DNA from: Fimbriimonadaceae bacterium
Lineage (GTDB): Bacteria > Armatimonadota > Fimbriimonadia > Fimbriimonadales > Fimbriimonadaceae
Assembly: GCA_023957775.1 (NCBI GenBank)
Contig: JAMLGR010000005.1
Location: 62,001 to 126,000 of the forward strand
Direction of reading: 5' to 3'
Length of the DNA: 64,000 bases
The position numbers and the translations under genes were made by a program. Positions 8,787 to 16,539 of the stretch are shown piece after piece. The notes under the pieces are model-generated. The model had not been told where the DNA came from. It worked only from the letters and a program-made list of their open reading frames with translations, and searched no databases. Positions within the stretch are counted from its first letter, which is position 1; each line of letters opens with the position of its first letter.

Positions 8787-10106
8787 ATGTCCAACGACGA
8801 TCCGATCCGCGCGGGAATCGATGCCTTTCTGGACTGGGCCACGGAGCGGGGACATCTCCAGGCCTTCCAAGAGATCACCCAGGAGTTCATGGAGGTGTGC
8901 GAGGAAGTGACGGGCATGGACTTTGAGGACGTCGCCACCGTCATGGGCGAGGGGGCCTTGGCCCCCGTGTTTGGAATGATCTTGGAGTCGTATGTGTCCA
9001 TTGAGTACGAGAGCGGTTTCCTGATCGACGGGTTCCTCGAGGAGACGCAAGCCCTTCTTCCCCTCGAGAAGGAGTACCTCCGGGCGCTGGGCCGATCGGT
9101 GCCAAGCCTTTACGAAGTGGTGGACGTCGTTCCGAAGAGCCACCTCGTGCTGCGCGACCAATTTGGCAGCGGAGAGTTGGAGTCGATCCGCGAGGAGGAA
9201 CTCTCCCAGACACTGGTGCAGTGGGATTGGATCTTCGCCCGAATCGTGCGCATGGGGGAGGAGGGGCACTTGTCGGGTTGCACGATCTTGATGGAGTCCG
9301 TCGACCGCGAAGAGTTCGAGGAGCTGGTCCGCGACATGGCGACGAGGCACGTCAAGAAGATGCCCAAGGCGCTGCGCAAATCTCCGGGTGTGGGCGCCCG
9401 CGCGCTTCGCGTGGCCCTGCGTTCGGCGCCGGCTCTTGCGGCGGCCTTTTGGATCGGTGCGCGCCTTGAGCGATCGGCGCCCCCTCGATTGACGGTGACG
9501 GGTGGGGATCCAATGTGCCCCACCGCGCTCGAGTACTCGACCGTAGAGGGGCCTTCGGCGGTGGCGGCTGTGTTGGACGCCGCACCCGACTTCGTGAAGA
9601 CGTTCCCCGGATCGTGGTTGTGGACGCTCGAGGAGGAGGAGAGCCCTGCGGTCATCAGGGCCTTCGTCAAACTCGACGGTGACCGCCTCTTCGTGGCGAG
9701 CATGTCGGCGGAGCGCGCCGACGAATGCACGGCCCATTTTCGCGACCTGTTCGGGTTGATGTTGCAGCTGGAGCGCCGGTGGGAGGGTCCGATCGCGGAG
9801 ATCATGGCCGTCGCGGCGCCGTCCGACCTGGAGTCGGACGAGCTACTGGAGCCGGAGGTCCTCGAGGCGGCGACTGCCGAGCTGATGGAGCGCCATTATC
9901 GAGGGACACTGGACGAGCCTGTTCCGATGTTGGGCCACCGGTCGCCCCGCGAGTTGGTCAAGACCGCGGTGGGTCGCGAGCGGGTGGCCGCGTGGCTCAA
10001 GTACCTTGAACACGAGCAGGGCATCCACGCGATCCCAGCGGGCAACCCGCCGTTCGATTTCCTGCCGCTGTGGGAGGAACTTGGGATCGCGGATCTGCGC
10101 AGATGA
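8787..10106 (+). CDS. Hypothetical protein, 439 aa, with C-terminal 'DEPVPMLGHRSPRELV' domain
   Basis: Start taken as ATG 8787 (MSNDDPIRAGIDAFLDWATE); no SD is visible. The protein is acidic and soluble: helical N-terminal domain (residues 1-90), middle region, a short hydrophobic/basic stretch near 200-230 (VGARALRVALRSAPALAAAF) that may be a buried helix, and a C-terminal domain with MERHYRGTLDEPVPMLGHRS and PRELVKTAVGRERV. That last segment resembles a module I associate with SEC-C/pRiA4b-ORF3-like and antitoxin-like proteins (proline-led LGGxTPREA pattern). The family is not named with confidence. Neighbour of the 103-aa gene; role unknown. Confidence 0.75.
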   Translation: MSNDDPIRAGIDAFLDWATERGHLQAFQEITQEFMEVCEEVTGMDFEDVATVMGEGALAPVFGMILESYVSIEYESGFLIDGFLEETQALLPLEKEYLRALGRSVPSLYEVVDVVPKSHLVLRDQFGSGELESIREEELSQTLVQWDWIFARIVRMGEEGHLSGCTILMESVDREEFEELVRDMATRHVKKMPKALRKSPGVGARALRVALRSAPALAAAFWIGARLERSAPPRLTVTGGDPMCPTALEYSTVEGPSAVAAVLDAAPDFVKTFPGSWLWTLEEEESPAVIRAFVKLDGDRLFVASMSAERADECTAHFRDLFGLMLQLERRWEGPIAEIMAVAAPSDLESDELLEPEVLEAATAELMERHYRGTLDEPVPMLGHRSPRELVKTAVGRERVAAWLKYLEHEQGIHAIPAGNPPFDFLPLWEELGIADLRR

Positions 10107-10133
10107 GGCGGGTGGGTCCGGGGTTGGCTTTCG

Positions 10134-10419
10134 TCAAGCCGATCCGCGAGCGGTACCGCGCACGTACTCTCCCAGCACATCGGCGATGCAGACAACATCA
10201 TCGGCGGAGAGCTTCTCTCGCTCTCGCTCGACAAGATTCAGAAATCCTTTGTCGTTCTCGACCCAGACCTTCTTTCCAAGCGAAGTTTCCTTCGACGTAC
10301 CAGTTGGGGTAGATCAGCACGGGTTGGACCCGGACCTTGCGGTGCGCCCTCCTGCCGATGAACTCCCGAAGCCACTTCGCCCCCGCCTCGGCTTCCATCT
10401 GCGAAAAGGTGGGCACCAT
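10134..10419 (-). pseudogene. Frameshifted NERD-like gene remnant
   Basis: Two consecutive pieces of one protein lie in different minus-strand frames. From 10419 the frame reads EAGAKWLREFIGRRAHRK and RVQPVLIYPNWYVE; near 10300 the sense shifts to another frame reading GKKVWVENDKGFLNLVE and DDVVCIADVLGEYVRG, ending at a TGA at 10134-10136. The order (Q-P-V-L-I-Y-P-x-W-Y-V, then a G-K-K-V-W-V strand) matches nuclease-related (NERD) proteins. A single-base indel would explain it. The true 5' part upstream of 10419 is not recognisable, so the gene is both truncated and frameshifted. Confidence 0.6.
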
Positions 10420-10512
10420 GCCTGTGACGGGTCGTGCGTTGGGAGAACCAGCATTGCCAATGCAGTTTCAGCATCTGCATACTGATCCCGTACCAGTTTT
10501 GCGGAGGCATAA

Positions 10513-10848
10513 ATGGACGAGGAGCTACGAAACGTATTGGGTGAGATCGCCGCGGAACTGCGAACCCGCAACGACATGATGCGGGAGCAAGTGGCTCAGA
10601 GGGAGGAGATGCGCTCCAAGTTTCTTGGTTCGCTGCCATTTGGCTCAGGAAACGCAGAGGGTGAAGGCAAGAAATCGTTTGGCCTGGAGGCGATCGACCG
10701 GGCGCACAAAGAGTCGCTCCAACGCATCTACGATGATGCCGACCGCGACAGATCCGAGCGACGCGAGTTCCAAGATGCGCTGCTGGCCGAGATAAGGCGG
10801 CTCAACGACCTTTTGCAAGCATTGGTATCACGCTCACAAGGAGGATAG
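10513..10848 (+). CDS. Small coiled-coil hypothetical protein, 111 aa
   Basis: ATG 10513 follows GGAGG with 5-nt spacing. The product is highly charged and almost wholly helical: a heptad-rich N-terminus (DEELRNVLGEIAAELRTRND), a Gly/Ser loop near residues 38-50, and a second helix (FQDALLAEIRRLNDLLQALV). No TM or catalytic motif. It could be an oligomerising adaptor or regulator, but nothing links it to a pathway. It follows the NERD-like relic, which is encoded on the opposite strand. Confidence 0.7.
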   Translation: MDEELRNVLGEIAAELRTRNDMMREQVAQREEMRSKFLGSLPFGSGNAEGEGKKSFGLEAIDRAHKESLQRIYDDADRDRSERREFQDALLAEIRRLNDLLQALVSRSQGG

Positions 10849-10995
10849 CAAGTTCCTCCCAGGCACGCTCGATCCCCAGCGGTGGCCGGGCAAGCCGAAC
10901 GCTGCAATCTGCGATACGCCGTGGCCACCTAACGCCCCAGTATCTCATCGCGATGGGCTACCTGCTCGATGACAAACCGTCGGATTCGCACCCAC

Positions 10996-11023
10996 TTGAA
11001 ACAGCGAGGAGCCGTATCATAGT
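10996..11023 (+). promoter_or_regulatory. Promoter with leaderless spacing for the gene at 11030
   Basis: TTGAAA (10996-11001), 16-nt spacer, CATAGT (11018-11023), then exactly 6 nt to ATG 11030. There is no usable SD, so transcription would begin at or next to the start codon. Confidence 0.6.
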
Positions 11024-11029
11024 GATGCC

Positions 11030-11464
11030 ATGGTCAAGACAGATCAATCGGGGCCACCCAAAGGAGGAGTGATTCTCCTGGCCGTGCTTGGGCTGGTGCT
11101 GGTGGTGACTGTGTTTGTGCTCGTCGGGCGGACACGATCCACCCCCTATGCGTTCCTTCGCGGGTATGTGTCAAAGGGAAACTACGGAACGCCGCCGCAA
11201 ACCGATCCGCAGCACAAGCCCTACGCCACCGAAATCTACTACCTGAAGAGGGACTACGCAACGGTCCATCAGGAGGCGCAAGAAGAACTCAAGGGGGAAG
11301 GCGGCTGGATGGACGACAAGGGCTTCGGCTTCTGCCAGTGGAACTTGCCGCACACCGTGGTGATTCTCGCGGACGGGATGATTGTGCTCTCGGATAAAGA
11401 TGGGTGGGAGGTTCGGGAGGTGCCTGGAACGATCTCGGTCGCGGTGTGCGACCTGGGTGATTGA
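11030..11464 (+). CDS. Single-pass membrane hypothetical protein, 144 aa
   Basis: A short charged N-terminus (MVKTDQSGPPKGG), one TM helix (VILLAVLGLVLVVTVFVLV, residues about 14-32), and an extracytoplasmic domain of about 110 residues containing STPYAFLRGY, EIYYLKRDYATVHQEAQEEL and VILADGMIVLSDKDGWEV. No known domain recognised. ATG 11030 is supported by a good promoter placed for leaderless transcription. It is convergent with the binding-protein gene, whose stop lies 61 nt away. Confidence 0.75.
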   Translation: MVKTDQSGPPKGGVILLAVLGLVLVVTVFVLVGRTRSTPYAFLRGYVSKGNYGTPPQTDPQHKPYATEIYYLKRDYATVHQEAQEELKGEGGWMDDKGFGFCQWNLPHTVVILADGMIVLSDKDGWEVREVPGTISVAVCDLGD

Positions 11465-11525
11465 GGCCGACCAGCAGGATCTTGAAAGAGCCTCCCTCAC
11501 TGACCTACCAACCACTTCAAGGAGC

Positions 11526-12818
11526 TTATCGCTTCGCGAACTCTTGGTCGATCCGGATCGCGGCTTTGGCGAGGGCCTCGCGTACGGGGGTGTTGTTGTT
11601 CAGCACCGAGTCTAGGGCGTTTTTGCCGACCTTCTCGACGATCTCGTAGCCTTCGACCTTCGCACCCCACGGGGGACGGGCGGTGGGAATGATGGGCAGG
11701 AACTGCGCCTCGAGGGGGTCCTTCGCGCGCTCCGCGGCCACGTCCTTGCAAGCGCACACGGCGATGCCGCTCTTGTTGTACTCGCTCTGCACGCGGTAGC
11801 TGGTGAAGTACTTGAGGAACTTCCACGCCAGCTCCTTGTGCTTCGAGTTCCTGCCGATGGCGTAGCCGGATTCGTACATCACCGTGTGGCCCTCGGTGAA
11901 CGACCCCCACCGGTACTCGGCTTTCGAGGTCAAGGGCATCGGGGCCACGCCAAGGTCGTCCCAAACCAGCTTCGGCTTGCCGTCCGGCCCTTTCGGGGCG
12001 TTCGCGTAGCCGATAAGGGCCCAGTGGCCGCTCACGGTCATGGCCGCCTGGCCGTTGGCGAACAGGTCCACCCCGAGCGCCGCCGCCTCGCTGAGCGACG
12101 GTGCCGAGCGGTCCACCGTGATCAAATCGCGAAGGAACGAGATCGTCTCCACGTTGGCGGGCGAGTCGAGAAAGCCCGCGGCGCGCTTTCCATCGGGCGA
12201 GAGCACGTCGCCGCCGTTGTTCCACAGCCACATGATCCAACCCGGCATCCAGTTGGCGAACGCGAAGCCGTACTGGTCCTTCTTGGTCAGGGCTCTGGCT
12301 GTTTGGCGGAAGTCGGCAAACGTCCAACCTGGCTGGGGATACGGCACGCCGGCTTCGTCGAACAGCCGTTTGTTGTAGTACATCACCATCGGGGTGAAGT
12401 CGTTGGGGACCGCGTACACGGCGTCGCCTCGTCGGGCGATGTCCACGACGTTCGGGAAGAAGGCGTCGAGGTCGAACTCGGGGTCTTGGGCCATGAAAGG
12501 CGAGAGGTCGGTGAGCACTCCGTTGTCGACGAACACGGCCGCGCTGGACGCATCGAGCAGCATGATGTCGGGCTCGGTGCCCGCCACGAACGAGAGGATC
12601 ACTTTCGAGACGTAGCCGTCGGGGATGCCTTCGACCCGGATCTCGACGCCTGGGTTCTCCTCTTCGAACCGCTTGTAGATGCGCTGGATCGTCTGCTCGA
12701 ACTCGCTGTCGTCCCCCGCGCCGCTCCAGTTCGCGATGCGCAGCACGACCTTGTCGTCATCGCGCGCCCCGCACCCGGCGAGGGCGATGAGCGCGAGAAG
12801 CACCAGCAGGGCCCGCAT
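11526..12818 (-). CDS. Extracellular sugar-binding lipoprotein of an ABC importer
   Basis: 430 residues. The lipobox LALIALAGC sits at residues 8-16, so the protein is lipid-anchored after signal peptidase II cleavage. The mature part has the type-1 solute-binding fold markers of the MalE/UgpB group (VVLRIANWSG, EFEQTIQRIYKRFEEENPGV, EPDIMLLDASSAAVFVDNGVL, AAALGVDLFANGQAAMTVSG). Start ATG 12818 was chosen because the longer frame reads through REP DNA. It very likely serves the two CUT1 permeases at 5.5-7.9 kb on the same strand, from which it is now separated by about 3.6 kb of unrelated genes. The substrate is unknown; the adjacent alpha-mannosidase suggests oligosaccharides. Confidence 0.93.
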   Translation of the reverse strand: MRALLVLLALIALAGCGARDDDKVVLRIANWSGAGDDSEFEQTIQRIYKRFEEENPGVEIRVEGIPDGYVSKVILSFVAGTEPDIMLLDASSAAVFVDNGVLTDLSPFMAQDPEFDLDAFFPNVVDIARRGDAVYAVPNDFTPMVMYYNKRLFDEAGVPYPQPGWTFADFRQTARALTKKDQYGFAFANWMPGWIMWLWNNGGDVLSPDGKRAAGFLDSPANVETISFLRDLITVDRSAPSLSEAAALGVDLFANGQAAMTVSGHWALIGYANAPKGPDGKPKLVWDDLGVAPMPLTSKAEYRWGSFTEGHTVMYESGYAIGRNSKHKELAWKFLKYFTSYRVQSEYNKSGIAVCACKDVAAERAKDPLEAQFLPIIPTARPPWGAKVEGYEIVEKVGKNALDSVLNNNTPVREALAKAAIRIDQEFAKR

Positions 12819-12824
12819 GGAGAC

Positions 12825-12830
12825 GTTGTA
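12825..12830 (-). promoter_or_regulatory. -10 hexamer TACAAC with leaderless spacing
   Basis: Minus-strand TACAAC followed by exactly 6 nt and the ATG of the sugar-binding lipoprotein (12818). No SD is present in between. Confidence 0.5.
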
Positions 12831-12880
12831 CCACCGCCCGCGCGCCGCACCCCCACGCAAGGTGCTCGTCGCCCCGGTCT

Positions 12881-13050
12881 GGGAGTGCGCGAGCTTGCTC
12901 ATCGCCCTGGCATGGGAGTGCGCGAGCTTGCTCGTCGCCCTGGCATGGGAGTGCGCGAGCTTGCTCGTCGCCCTGTTCCCGAGCGGCTTGCCGCGAGTCC
13001 GCCGAACGAGTTCGGCGCGTTCAGGGCGTCGCGCAAGCGCGCGCACTCCC
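12881..13050. repeat. REP cluster upstream of the RAYT gene
   Basis: Three direct copies of a unit of about 33 bp beginning GGGAGTGCGCGAGCTTGCTC (at 12881, 12914 and 12947) followed by an inverted copy ending CGCGCACTCCC at 13050. The hairpin stem differs between forward (GAGC/GCTC) and inverted (GCGC/GCGC) copies in a compensatory way, so structure is conserved. The remainder of 12819-13098 holds only the promoters of the two divergent genes. Confidence 0.9.
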
Positions 13051-13086
13051 AGACGATAGCACTAGGTATCGGTGTCGAAAATACTA

Positions 13087-13092
13087 TATCCT
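13087..13092 (+). promoter_or_regulatory. -10 hexamer TATCCT with leaderless spacing (RAYT gene)
   Basis: TATCCT, then exactly 6 nt, then ATG 13099. No Shine-Dalgarno sequence. Confidence 0.5.
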
Positions 13093-13098
13093 TATCGA

Positions 13099-13617
13099 AT
13101 GAAGACTTGGCCCCACGCTCCCAGCAAGGCGGTCGGCGAACCGGGAACTTACATCATCACGGCCGCAACCTATGGCAAACGGCCTTTGTTTCGCGCCGCA
13201 CGGGAGTTGGATCTTCTGCTCGAAACGCTTCTCACGACTGCGGACGAACTGGGTTGGAGATTGCAGGCGTGGGCGGCCTTTGCCAACCACTACCACCTGA
13301 TCGGCCACTCTCCTTCCCACGAAAGAGCGGTCCCCGAACTGACGAAGCGGATTCACGGGCGCACGGCGATTGCCCTAAACAAGATGCACATGGAGACTGG
13401 CCGAAGAGTGTGGTTTCGCGCATGGGACACGCGCATCACCTACCAAACCTCCTATCTCGCGCGACTCGCCTACGTCCACAACAACCCCGTGAAGCATGGA
13501 CTTGTGAGGGACCCGGTCGACTATCGTTGGTGCTCAGCGCGCTGGTTCTGGCTGAACGGCGACCGCTCCTTCTTCGACACCGTGATGAATATGGGTTGGG
13601 AACGAGTGAATATCTAA
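13099..13617 (+). CDS. REP-associated tyrosine transposase (RAYT, Y1/HUH family)
   Basis: 172 residues, apparently intact. The HUH motif is the H-Y-H of AFANHYHLIGH (residues about 55-65). The catalytic tyrosine region is RLAYVHNNPVKHGLV, the signature of the IS200/TnpA-REP branch. RAYTs are single-stranded DNA nucleases that bind REP hairpins preceded by a GGAG/GTAG tetranucleotide and are usually domesticated, without insertion-sequence ends. Here REP clusters bearing GGGAG lie on both sides (12881-13050 and 13676-13925), and related copies occur at 5.4 and 60 kb, as expected for an active or recently active RAYT. ATG 13099 is preferred to an upstream in-frame GTG because of the -10 placement. 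Confidence 0.92.
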   Translation: MKTWPHAPSKAVGEPGTYIITAATYGKRPLFRAARELDLLLETLLTTADELGWRLQAWAAFANHYHLIGHSPSHERAVPELTKRIHGRTAIALNKMHMETGRRVWFRAWDTRITYQTSYLARLAYVHNNPVKHGLVRDPVDYRWCSARWFWLNGDRSFFDTVMNMGWERVNI

Positions 13618-13675
13618 GACGGTTTCTAGTGGGTGAACATCGGGGGCCCAAAGAGCCGCGCGTCCGCCCACGTAT

Positions 13676-13925
13676 GGGAGTGCGCGAGCTTGCTCGTCGC
13701 CCTGCTGCCGAGCGGCTCGCTGCGAGTCCGCCGAACGAGTTCGGCGCGTTCAGGGCGTCGCGCAAGCGCGCGCACTCCCACGCGTCGGCTTGCCGCGAGT
13801 CCGCCGAACAAGTTCGGCTCGTTCAGGGCGTCGCGCAAGCGCGCGCACTCCCACGCGTCGGCTTGCCGCGAGTCCGCCGAACGAGTTCGGCGCGTTCAGG
13901 GCGTCGCGCAAGCGCGCGCACTCCC
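13676..13925. repeat. REP cluster downstream of the RAYT gene
   Basis: One forward unit starting GGGAGTGCGCGAGC at 13676, then three inverted units of about 72 bp, each ending CGCGCACTCCC and separated by ACGCGTCGG. Each inverted unit also contains a second palindrome, GCCGAACGAGTTCGGC (one copy is GCCGAACAAGTTCGGC). The array stops 12 nt before the GH38 stop codon. Confidence 0.92.
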
Positions 13926-13937
13926 ACGCTCTCACAG

Positions 13938-16418
13938 TTACCGGCGGTGGACGGTGGCCCAGACCTCTCGTTTGGCGTCGAGGTCGCGGGTTTGCTTCCG
14001 GGCCTCCACGAGGTCGACGTAGACCGTGGCGATCTCGTGGGCGCGCATCGGCACGCGCACGGTGGCCCCTCCACCGCGGAGCGGCTCGGCGTCGCCGCCG
14101 AGGAGGTGGGTCTTGAACGCGGCGGCGACCTCGCCGCCCCACGTCAACTCGGCCTCCGTGGCGGAGCCGTTCCACTCGACCAGCCTTGCCACGAGCGGGT
14201 AGCCGATGCTGGCGCCAGCGTAGCCCTCCACGTGGTGGCCGGAATCCTCGGCCTCGCGGTACACGGCTTCGACCGTGATGCCGGCCCCCACGCTCCGCAC
14301 CAGGGAGAACTCGGGCGGCGCATCGCCGCCGGGCGAAGTCGCCGCGGCCTCCACCGGCCGCAGAAATTCCTGCGCAAGGCGTCGCCGCTCCACGGGCGAC
14401 AGGCCCGCGTGAGGCACGAGCCGGAACGCGGCTTCGAACGTGCCCACGAAGTGCGCCTCGTCCCACGGGTCGTACGCGCACAGCAGGACGCGCACGCCGT
14501 CGCCGTCCCGGAACCACTGTTGGCTGCCGTCGTGCACCACCAACACGCCGCGCGGGCCGTCGCGCTCGAGCAGATCCACAAACGAGGAGCAGTGAAAAGC
14601 GTCTTCGATCGTCTCGAACCACTGCGGCGACGTCATCCAATCGCCCTTGGGGTATTTCTTGACCCCGTGCGAGGAGCCCTCGATCTCCGAGGAACCGTAG
14701 GGGTGGTCCACCACGAGCCTCGGCTTGCCGAACGCGGGCGCGAGCCGCATCGACAGCCCAGCGCTCATCCCCGGATCGGGCCTGGGCAGGTCGAACGCCT
14801 TGATCGTCACATCGACGCAGGCCGTGTCGGAGGGCAGCGCCACCCACGCTTCGACCCGCCCTCCCAAGGGGTGGTGCAGGTGCACGACGGCGTCCCCCAC
14901 GAACGGATCGATCACCGCGTTGGCGGAGTCGAGGCGCGTCCGCACGCCGTCCCAAGAGCCTTCAAGCTCCAGCGCGGGGCTTGCAAGGACCCCTTCGGGC
15001 CACTGCTCCGAACGCACGTCCGAGAGGCGTCCGAGTCGGTCGATCGAGGCGCGAAGATCTCCGACTTGGCAGCGCATGCCTCCTGGCTCGCCTGGTTGCA
15101 CGCCCGTCCATCCCCGCGCCTTGCTCTCCAACTCGCCTGGGACCGCGCATTTCCAGCCCATCGGCGGTACGCCGCGAACCACCAGCGGCTCGCCGGTTAC
15201 CGGGTGGCGCAAAGCCGCGTCGCGCGCCCACCCCAGCGGGTTGAACACGAGCAAGCCGTAATCGGGGCCCGGCACCCGCCGCGCGAGCAGGGCGAGCGTC
15301 CGGTCGCGCACGTGCCCGGCCAGCGCGGCCGACCGCTCGTACGAGAACACCCCGACGTGCCCGCAAAGGCCCTCGCACTCGTCGTTGTCGTGGTGCTGCG
15401 CGCTTAGCAGTTCGCGCCACGCCTCCTCCAACTCCCACGTGGGATACACGTCCCACTGTGCGTAAGGCCGGCCCAACCGCCCCGCCACCGTCGCCATCGC
15501 CTCGGCGGTCAACAGCAGGGCCTCGCCCGACCGGCTTCGCCGCCGCATCACGTCGCCGTTCTTGCCGAGCGTCATCCCGTGCCACATCTGGTCGGGCCCG
15601 TAGCGGCGCGTCTCCAGCCCGGCCGGATCGAGACGGGAGAGAAAATCCGTTAGGGTCCCGAATGAAATATCCAAACGTGGGTCTTCGAGCAACCTGCGCA
15701 TCGCGGGCAGCAGGACCTCCGAGCGGCACATCCAGTCCGGCGAGGGCATGAGTTCGACCCACTGCTGAATAAGCGGGGGAAGACCGAGTCCCGAGTCCCG
15801 ACCCCCGACTCCCGATTGTTCGGCGATCGCGTCGAGGGCGGCGTCCATGTCCTCGGGCCACTGGTGGAGATTCAGGGCGTTGCGGGTGGCGGTGACCAGG
15901 GTCGAGCCGTCGGGCGCTTCCCACAACACGGCCGGCGCCTCTTCGCGCGGAACCTCCGGCGTGTGCCACGTCCACTGGAAGAACAAGGACGCGAACTCCA
16001 TCCCGACGCCGCGCAGCATCTGCGGGAGTTGCGGGAACCAGTCGAACTCCTCCTCCCAGAACGCCCGCGGCCACACGCCCAGGAGGCGCCGTACGGTGCG
16101 GGTGCCGTAAATGCGCTGGCGCACGTTCGACTCGCCGCCGTGGAACAGCCCGTACGGCTGCCCGTAGGAGCACCCCACGGGTTCCACGGTTCCCGAAGCC
16201 ACGGCGCGGCGCAAGTCCGCCAAAGCCTCGGGCGCCTCGGCCGCCAGCTTTTCGTAGCCGATGCCGTCGAAGTTCACGCACCCCTTCGCACCCGTGGCCT
16301 CGCACCAGGCCAGCATGTCGCGCACCGAGCCCGGCAGCACGTGGGCCCCCCAGAGCCACTCCATGTCCACCCAGTGCATGTGGTTGGCGAACGTGTAGGC
16401 GATCGATTTGCGCTCCAC
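13938..16418 (-). CDS. GH38-like alpha-mannosidase (divergent)
   Basis: 826 residues from GTG 16418. The N-terminal GH38 zinc motif appears as NHMHWVDMEW (H-x-H-x-x-D). Further on, FWEEEFDWFPQLPQML aligns with the usual WQPDxFGxxxxLPQIL segment, but the nucleophile context is altered, so activity is inferred and not certain. The middle has the Trp/His-rich AWRELLSAQHHDNDECEG seen in GH38 enzymes, and the C-terminal half is beta-sandwich. No signal peptide, so it is probably cytoplasmic and may hydrolyse mannose-containing oligosaccharides brought in by the neighbouring ABC system. A heptamer repeat is embedded in the coding sequence at 15785-15818. The start is uncertain by some tens of codons; GTG 16418 has a CATACT hexamer 7 nt upstream. 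Confidence 0.85.
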   Translation of the reverse strand: MERKSIAYTFANHMHWVDMEWLWGAHVLPGSVRDMLAWCEATGAKGCVNFDGIGYEKLAAEAPEALADLRRAVASGTVEPVGCSYGQPYGLFHGGESNVRQRIYGTRTVRRLLGVWPRAFWEEEFDWFPQLPQMLRGVGMEFASLFFQWTWHTPEVPREEAPAVLWEAPDGSTLVTATRNALNLHQWPEDMDAALDAIAEQSGVGGRDSGLGLPPLIQQWVELMPSPDWMCRSEVLLPAMRRLLEDPRLDISFGTLTDFLSRLDPAGLETRRYGPDQMWHGMTLGKNGDVMRRRSRSGEALLLTAEAMATVAGRLGRPYAQWDVYPTWELEEAWRELLSAQHHDNDECEGLCGHVGVFSYERSAALAGHVRDRTLALLARRVPGPDYGLLVFNPLGWARDAALRHPVTGEPLVVRGVPPMGWKCAVPGELESKARGWTGVQPGEPGGMRCQVGDLRASIDRLGRLSDVRSEQWPEGVLASPALELEGSWDGVRTRLDSANAVIDPFVGDAVVHLHHPLGGRVEAWVALPSDTACVDVTIKAFDLPRPDPGMSAGLSMRLAPAFGKPRLVVDHPYGSSEIEGSSHGVKKYPKGDWMTSPQWFETIEDAFHCSSFVDLLERDGPRGVLVVHDGSQQWFRDGDGVRVLLCAYDPWDEAHFVGTFEAAFRLVPHAGLSPVERRRLAQEFLRPVEAAATSPGGDAPPEFSLVRSVGAGITVEAVYREAEDSGHHVEGYAGASIGYPLVARLVEWNGSATEAELTWGGEVAAAFKTHLLGGDAEPLRGGGATVRVPMRAHEIATVYVDLVEARKQTRDLDAKREVWATVHRR
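15785..15818. repeat. Heptamer repeat inside the GH38-like coding sequence
   Basis: On the minus strand about four to five units of the TCGGGAC/TCGGGAG heptamer, read in frame as SGVGGRDSGLG. It belongs to the same GGGARTC-type family as the intergenic arrays at 37.2, 51.3 and 57.2 kb. Confidence 0.85.
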
Positions 16419-16425
16419 GAGTGGG

Positions 16426-16431
16426 AGTATG
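16426..16431 (-). promoter_or_regulatory. -10-like CATACT upstream of the GH38-like gene
   Basis: Minus-strand CATACT, 7 nt before GTG 16418, with no SD between; supports this start and a near-leaderless mRNA. Confidence 0.4.
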
Positions 16432-16539
16432 ACGGCCCCAATGGGACGGGGAAACTCCGACTTGACAAAGCCACCCCGTTCGGCCGAAACTGCAAGCAGA
16501 CCGACCTGGTGAAGTTGCCAGGTGGCAAAGGAGCGAGCC

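Noticed and set aside
10238-10639. 133-aa minus-strand protein
   Set aside because: It runs antisense to the start of the SD-supported gene at 10513 and is out of frame with the NERD-like remnant that explains this region.
13099-13617. Ordinary IS200/IS605 insertion sequence
   Set aside because: No defined element ends or TnpB; the REP clusters and the sequence signature fit a RAYT.
16462-16491. Strong sigma-70 promoter for the giant genes based on TTGACA at 16462
   Set aside because: The matching -10 position reads CGAAAC/GAAACT, a poor hexamer, so I did not list it as a feature.
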